Of a stretch of DNA of 22,740 bases, positions 18,130 through 22,740 are shown piece by piece; the stretch's first letter is position 1, and the number at the start of each line of letters is the position of its first letter. The notes beneath the pieces are model-generated. The model did not search any database, was not told the origin of the DNA, and was given only the letters and a program-made list of their open reading frames with translations. Origin of the DNA: Stentor coeruleus (taxonomy: Eukaryota; Ciliophora; Heterotrichea; Heterotrichida; Stentoridae). The DNA lies in the NCBI GenBank assembly GCA_001970955.1, contig MPUH01001153.1, positions 1-22,740 of the forward strand. Direction: 5' to 3'. The position numbers and the translations under genes are program-made.

Positions 18130-18357
18130 TTAAGCCATATAAGTAAGTCCGTTTAATACTGAGTAAACACAGTATTTACCCCAAGATAAACTTGCTGTAG
18201 GGATTTTTTTTAAGACATTATCAAGCCCGAAGCTCAAGCCAGAAAAGAAAGGATCTAAAATGATTTTTTTCAAGCTCACACCTTCAGTATTCTCTTCTTT
18301 AGATGACAATAAGCTCAACAGAATAGAAAAAGCGATTTCTCTATCGTTCGGTTCCAT
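18130..18357 (-). CDS. Possible small protein, unknown
   Basis: A 75-codon frame from ATG at 18357 to TAA. Its base composition is less AT-rich than both flanks and its codons look like those of neighbouring genes, which favours a real or recently real gene. The product starts with an acidic polar stretch (MEPNDREIAF), and its second half is amphipathic and mildly hydrophobic (SGLSFGLDNVLKKIPT, about 39-54) without a convincing membrane helix. I do not recognise a family. The 5' flank does not show the C-rich coding-strand bias of other genes: on the + strand both sides are C-rich. It could be a shadow or an exon fragment. Confidence 0.4.
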   Translation of the reverse strand: MEPNDREIAFSILLSLLSSKEENTEGVSLKKIILDPFFSGLSFGLDNVLKKIPTASLSWGKYCVYSVLNGLTYMA

Positions 18358-18712
18358 TTATATAAACATTTTCTTATATACTCAAATTGTAAGATTTACA
18401 TATTTACTATCATTTTCATTATAAAAATCAAGTTTTACTAATTATCCTTATTATAAAATCCATCAAAATTATTTACCCCTTCATATAAACCTCTCATAAT
18501 TATCATAATTTTTTTAAATATTTTTCTATGAAACTATATATAAACATAAGATTTTAGTCTAATTTGCACTTATATGATTTTCTCATAAAAAAATCTTCTG
18601 CGTCACAATATTTTAAAACTCTCAGCCTATAAAAATCATAAACTCAAAGATTTTGCTACAAAATAAAAACTTGTTTCTCTGTAAAATGCCCTATACAATT
18701 TTATAATAAATT
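18358..18712. promoter_or_regulatory. C-rich 5' flank of the Yak1-like kinase gene
   Basis: A/T-rich DNA, C-over-G biased on the + strand, with no long open frame. It probably contains the promoter of the kinase gene and perhaps of the small - frame at 18357. No specific site can be named. Confidence 0.4.
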
Positions 18713-20680
18713 ATGGCTTTAGTAGAAACTCGAAACTTTCGAATATTTAAAGCACAGGCCGAAGAAACAAAATCCCCAGAATCCCCAACTATAACTATTA
18801 CAAAATCCAACTCATCTCAGAAAATAATCCAATGGTTTACTTTATTTCTAGCTGAAACATATAAGTCTTGCAACCAGAACTTTTATTTTAACCCATCTGA
18901 AAATCCTTCTCGTCCTCTAACAAAGCCTAGTGAGCCTAAATACAATGATTCTTATGATAATGAACACAATCATTATATTTTATATGTAAACGAAAAACTC
19001 ATCTCCCCAGATGGTGAACAATACACTGTCCTTGATTCTCTTGGAGAAGGGACATTCGGCCAGGTAGTCAAATGCAAATCCAGTAAGGGTTTCTACTGTG
19101 CTGCTAAAATAATCAAAAACAAACCAGTCTATTACATCCAAGGTCTAATCGAAGTAAAAATCCTCTCTAAACTCAATAAAGAACTTGATCCAAACGATAC
19201 AAATCATATAGTCCGTATGATAGACTACTTTGTTTTCCGTAATCATCTGATAATAATTTTCGAACTTCTCAGTCTAAACATATACGAGTTGTTAAAAAAA
19301 AACGGAATGAGAGGTTTCAGTTTATCTCTTATAAGAAGTTTTACAAAGCAAATGCTTGAAGCATTATGTGTAATGGAAAAAGGGAATATAATTCATTGTG
19401 ATATGAAACCTGAGAATGTATTATTAGCAAGTGATAGGGGGATAATAAAAGTTATTGATTTAGGAAGTGCATGTTTTGAAAATGCGACAATTTATACATA
19501 TATACAATCAAGATATTATAGATCACCTGAAGTATTAATAGGACTTCCTTATGGTTCTGAGATTGATTCATGGTCTTTAGGGTGTATATGTGCTGAGCTT
19601 TATATAGGAATTCCTTTATTCCCTGGGGCGAATGATTATGAACAGTTGTTTAGAATAATAAAATGGCTTGAACCTCCTCCACAAGCTATGATAATTGAAG
19701 GGAAGTTTAGGGATAAGTTTTTTACTATGGACGGGGACGTTTTTAGACTAAAAACCTGGGAGGAGTTTGTGATGGTAAAGTTTATTTAGTCCCAAAACGT
19801 CCAGTTGCCAACATTTAGAGCATATTTAGATATTGATGATATTGATGATTTAGTTCATTTAGATAGGAAAATACCCCGTGAAGACCCTGAGGAACGTAAA
19901 TGTTTTATTGATTTACTTAAAGGGTTACTTAAAATCAACCCTGCTGAGAGGTGGACGGCTACACAGGCTATTATGCATCCTTTTTTACAAGGTAATATGA
20001 TTAGTTGTTTTGTCCCTAGACCAAGTAAAGTTTATATAGAAATACATATGTCTAGATCTACACCTACAGGAACACTTATTGGCTCATATCCAAAACTATT
20101 GCAGAACTTAAGAGCTAATCAAAATCCTACAGCCAGACCTGGTGATGTGTGTTTTAGGCCCCTTGTTGAAGAACTTAATGAGGAATTTTTTACAGCTCTT
20201 GCACAAAATAGACATGAAAATATTAAAAAAAATATACAAGGAGCTAGTGCTGTTAATATTCAGAACCCTTTTTTTAACATCCCTGCAGACTTTCAACACA
20301 CCCTGCCTCTGAGTCAAAATATATTAAGACCTATGCCTGATATTATTGGACCTCGGTACACCTGCCCCCACAGCTATGAAGACCAAGGACAATTTCCTAG
20401 ACCTTTTAGCCCATCAATTGAAAAGTCTAAAAACAACACAAAAGGCAAAAATCCTAATAACACCTTCCAAAAAAACAGAAGTTTCAGCTACAAATATAAT
20501 CAATCCCAACAAAAAACCTTCTCATCAAACCAATATGCTAATTCTACAAATGAAAAAAAAATTCAAACTATAAACAAACCTCCAAATCTTATTGTAAACA
20601 ATCTCAACTCAAGACCTTTAGACTCAAATCCATCAGGATTTCTTACTAAAATAAAAAACCAAGCTTCACAAGAGAAATAA
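18713..20680 (+). CDS. YAK1: DYRK-family protein kinase, Yak1 type, with one 15-nt intron
   Basis: Joining 18713-19774 and 19790-20680 gives 650 residues. A DYRK-homology box (YNDSYDNEHNHYILYVNE, 77-94) precedes the kinase domain: glycine loop GEGTFGQVVK (111-120), ATP lysine K132, helix-C Glu E147, catalytic loop HCDMKPEN (228-235, D230), DLG instead of DFG (249-251), activation loop YTYIQSRYYRSPEV (261-274, with Y263 the expected autophosphorylated tyrosine), and subdomain XI Arg in NPAERW (404-409). HCD and the YTYIQSR loop are typical of Yak1, a dual-specificity kinase linked to stress and growth arrest. The tail (about 559-650) is Asn/Gln/Ser-rich and low in complexity. Without splicing, translation would stop at the TAG inside the intron after 358 residues and lose the end of the C-lobe. 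The stop is TAA. Family assignment is firm. Confidence 0.93.
19775..19789 (+). other. 15-nt spliceosomal intron in the kinase gene
   Basis: GTAAAGTTTATTTAG interrupts the kinase frame in phase 0. It begins GTA, ends TAG, and has an adenine at position 10 that could serve as branch point. Removing it joins the two frames and restores the DYRK C-lobe (WEEFVM continuing into SQNVQLPTFRAYLDIDD). Left in, it adds four codons and a TAG stop. Introns of 15-16 nt are known from Stentor. Confidence 0.93.
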
Positions 20681-20824
20681 TTAAAATCTAGTTAGATTAA
20701 CCCAACAAAACTAATTAGAAAATTGGGGTTTAATAATATTAATCGATAAGATATTAATTCATTTTTGATTAAAACTGTTTGATTTGATTTTCAGTGTTTT
20801 GTGCTTGAAATGGATTATCGATAA

Positions 20825-21607
20825 TTAAATTTTATCATCTTCACTTCTTTTTATAATTGCATGTTTTTTAGTTTTTTGGTGCTTTGGTGCTTTAGTAAGT
20901 TCTTGTTTGTATTTTTTTTTTCTGTTTGAAGTTGGATGATTCGGATTGATTGTCGCAATTTCATTGTTTTTTTTAGGGCTTTCACACCCAGTTAAGCTCA
21001 AATATTGATTTTTTGATCATCATATTTCTATCTTTGATGCTTATATATCTTCATTCTCATCTTCTAACCCTCTAATTTTTCTTCCAAGCATATCCCTTCC
21101 AGTTCTAAGGTTTTTATTCTTCCTTTCAAGTTTTCCCATGTCAGCAAGTTTATTCTAATCCACTGATTTCTTTTTTATGATTTTCTAATTCCTGCCAAAA
21201 ATATTAAAATTCTTCATCCTTATCTCTAACTTTAATTTCAAAATCTTTGATATGCTGAGATACACTTTCATATCAAACTAAGCTTTCATTAGGAAGAATA
21301 TATTCTGAAATTTTTTTGAGTTCTAAATCTCTAAAGAAAATAGCTTTTAGGAGTATCACTTTTATAATTATATCCTTCTAGGTCTTCCCATTTATTCTTC
21401 AGCCGGTCTTCAAAGCCTTTTTGCTTTTCATCATTATAGGAAACAGTTTTACCAGGTCGATACTCATATCTTAATTGGCTAAAATTTTTATCGTATAGAT
21501 ATTCCTTCAAGTTTTACACCTTCATTTATAAAAACTTCTGAAACAATTTGGTACTCAGATACTCGTCTAAGTTAAAATCACTAGTTTTTTTTTACTTTTT
21601 CAGTCAT
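20825..21607 (-). pseudogene. Decayed protein-coding gene (coiled-coil type), frameshifted with many stops
   Basis: Read on the - strand from an ATG at 21607, three frames succeed one another and each looks coding. From 21582 to 21331: SDFNLDEYLSTKLFQKFL, two TAA stops nearby, then YDKNFSQLRYEYRPGKTVSY and KGFEDRLKNKWEDLEGYN. From about 21344: FFRDLELKKISEYILPNES, a TGA, SQHIKDFEIKVRDKDEEF, a TAA, then ELENHKKEISGLE and TAA. From about 21157 to 20825: NKLADMGKLERKNKNLR and GRKIRGLEDENEDI, with a TAA and two TGA before the final stop. The product was polar, helical and Lys/Glu-rich; no family is recognised. A 15-nt GTA...TAG block (21581-21595) right after the start looks like a former intron. 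The breaks are too many for sequencing error. Confidence 0.75.
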
Positions 21608-21788
21608 TTTTATGATAAAGATTTTGTTTTAGTGTTAAACCTAGCATTTTAGTTGATAAAATTATAATTTTTTCTTGGATAAAATGCGAAATTTAGTTTT
21701 TTTTGCATTTTTATATATGTGAATAAGGATGAAGATTATTATAAATATAATAAAGGTTTTGGTTAAGAAATTTATACTATTTAAGTTT

Positions 21789-22283
21789 TTATTTGGGTCC
21801 TAAGGAAGGACATTGGTTTTTTTTTGTTGATGATTTTTTTGAACATTTGAGTAAGTGTGTTTTATAACTGTATTTGTTGTAACAGAGTTTTGTGCAGATA
21901 GCACAAACGATCTGCGTGGATTTTTCGTGAACTTGGTTGATATGGAATTTTACTGCGTATTTGTTTTTGAAGAGTTTATAACAGATTTTGCATTTGATAC
22001 TTTTGTGTTTTAAATGTACTTTGCCATAATGTTGTCGCATTCCTTTAAAAGAAGCGAACTCAATCTTGCACTCTTTGCAAGTGGCAAGTGTTTCAGGTGA
22101 ATCAATTTTTGGAGGTAAGCCCAAAGTCACATGTAAATGAAAGTCATTTTCATTACAGAACACTAGCTTACACACAGAGCAGGTGCTTTTTTTTGTCTTT
22201 TGTGTGTTTTCACATAAGTGCAGCATGTGTGGTGGTGGAAGTTTTGTGCTAGCCTCTGAGCTTATCTCCAAATTTTGATCCAT
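21789..22283 (-). CDS. C2H2 zinc-finger protein
   Basis: A 164-residue protein with four finger-like units. Finger 1 (C35, C38, H51) lacks the second histidine. Finger 2 (C69, C72, H85, H90) and finger 3 (C98, C101, H114, H119) are canonical C-x2-C-x12-H-x4-H. Finger 4 (C127, C130, H143, C147) is a C2HC variant. The linkers are not the TGEKP type, and the tail is basic (SKKSSTKKNQ). Fingers 2-4 are evenly spaced, so nucleic-acid binding, perhaps as a transcription or RNA-binding factor, is likely; the target cannot be told. The start ATG at 22283 precedes a polar 30-residue leader, and the stop is TAA. Its 5' flank is G-rich on the + strand, matching the window's rule for - genes. Confidence 0.88.
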   Translation of the reverse strand: MDQNLEISSEASTKLPPPHMLHLCENTQKTKKSTCSVCKLVFCNENDFHLHVTLGLPPKIDSPETLATCKECKIEFASFKGMRQHYGKVHLKHKSIKCKICYKLFKNKYAVKFHINQVHEKSTQIVCAICTKLCYNKYSYKTHLLKCSKKSSTKKNQCPSLGPK

Positions 22284-22740
22284 TAATTTTTGTTAGATAA
22301 TTGGGATTATCCAAATATGCAAATTTTATGGGAAAATAAACTATGTCTAAGATACATAAAGATTGTATAGAGATGCTTTTATATATAAAATTTATAAAAG
22401 GTATAAAAAGCTTTTTTATATGAGTTTTGTGATGAATATTAAGATTGAGTTTTGAAAATTATTGTGAGATTGAAAAAATTGCTTTTGATGGAAAATTATG
22501 GATTTGGATATTCAAAAAAATATTGGAATATCCCCCGCGAAACTTGGGTTTTGAATGTTCAGGGGTTTTTATATAAGAAAATAATTTTATGAAGGTTTTT
22601 GTATGGAAGTGTGAAGTTTATATGAGGATTTTTATATTTTATAAAGAATTCAGGAAGACTCTTATTAGTTCCACAGTATAAAATCATAGAATCAAGAAGT
22701 TATACTTATTTTTGACTGTAGCTGATAAGATCATCTCGAT
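22284..22740. promoter_or_regulatory. 5' flank of the C2H2 gene, with an inverted repeat and a GC-rich patch
   Basis: No gene is seen up to the window edge. The + strand is G-rich and C-poor, i.e. C-rich on the coding strand of the zinc-finger gene. At 22506-22533 an 8-bp perfect inverted repeat (GGATATTC and GAATATCC, 12-nt spacer) directly abuts a GC-rich patch. On the - strand the patch includes TTTCGCGG (22535-22542), which fits the E2F consensus TTTSGCGS, about 255 nt upstream of the start codon. Function is inferred only. Confidence 0.35.

Noticed and set aside
20742..20824. Two ATCGATAA motifs, the second within the palindrome TTATCGATAA (20815-20824)
   Set aside because: They resemble an insect DREF site, but they lie in a tail-to-tail spacer away from promoters and are short palindromes expected in AT-rich DNA.
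20825..21607. Reading the broken gene with a reassigned ciliate code (TAA/TAG as Gln)
   Set aside because: TGA stops and true frameshifts are also present, and all other genes here end properly at all three stops, so reassignment does not rescue the frame.
1..22740. tRNA, rRNA, CRISPR arrays, operon-type ribosome binding sites
   Set aside because: I found no T-loop-like GGTTCRA boxes in tRNA context, no conserved rRNA blocks and no spaced direct repeats; the sequence is eukaryotic.

Overview
The window looks like macronuclear DNA of a heterotrich ciliate, most likely Stentor or a close relative. It is very AT-rich, eukaryotic and gene-dense. TAA, TAG and TGA all end otherwise clean reading frames, so the standard genetic code is used, unlike most ciliates. 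The one clear intron is only 15 nt, with GTA...TAG ends and an adenine at position 10; introns of 15-16 nt are a Stentor hallmark. The species call is inference.

Layout: a CDC50-type P4-ATPase subunit (136-1065, +); a small basic orphan (1634-2092, +); a leucine-rich-repeat protein with an MGC start (2756-3529, -); a CEP70-like coiled-coil protein (4500-5663, +); a 927-residue protein with RCC1-like repeats and a long helical tail (5951-8734, +); a coiled-coil/degenerate EF-hand protein (9013-10452, -); a second small basic orphan (11217-11678, +); a 1.4-kb stretch with coding relics; an orphan coiled-coil protein (13114-13953, +); a larger paralog of the EF-hand protein (15022-17100, +); an A20/AN1 zinc-finger protein (17216-17587, +); a possible 75-codon gene (18130-18357, -); a DYRK-family kinase of the Yak1 type with the 15-nt intron (18713-20680, +); a decayed gene (20825-21607, -); and a C2H2 zinc-finger protein (21789-22283, -). 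I see no tRNA, rRNA, CRISPR array or intact mobile element.

Nothing indicates that the genes form one pathway. Several products suggest cytoskeletal, cortical or signalling roles (CEP70-like, two EF-hand/coiled-coil paralogs, RCC1 protein, LRR protein, Yak1-like kinase), as expected for a large ciliate.

The strongest unexplained structure is compositional. Read on the coding strand, the DNA upstream of most genes is almost free of G and rich in C, and the DNA downstream is the reverse. The switch points fall at gene boundaries and, in divergent pairs, in mid-spacer. One promoter-side tract has no G for 184 nt. The skew also resets inside three long genes, and it is absent from a roughly 3-kb island around the 13114 gene.
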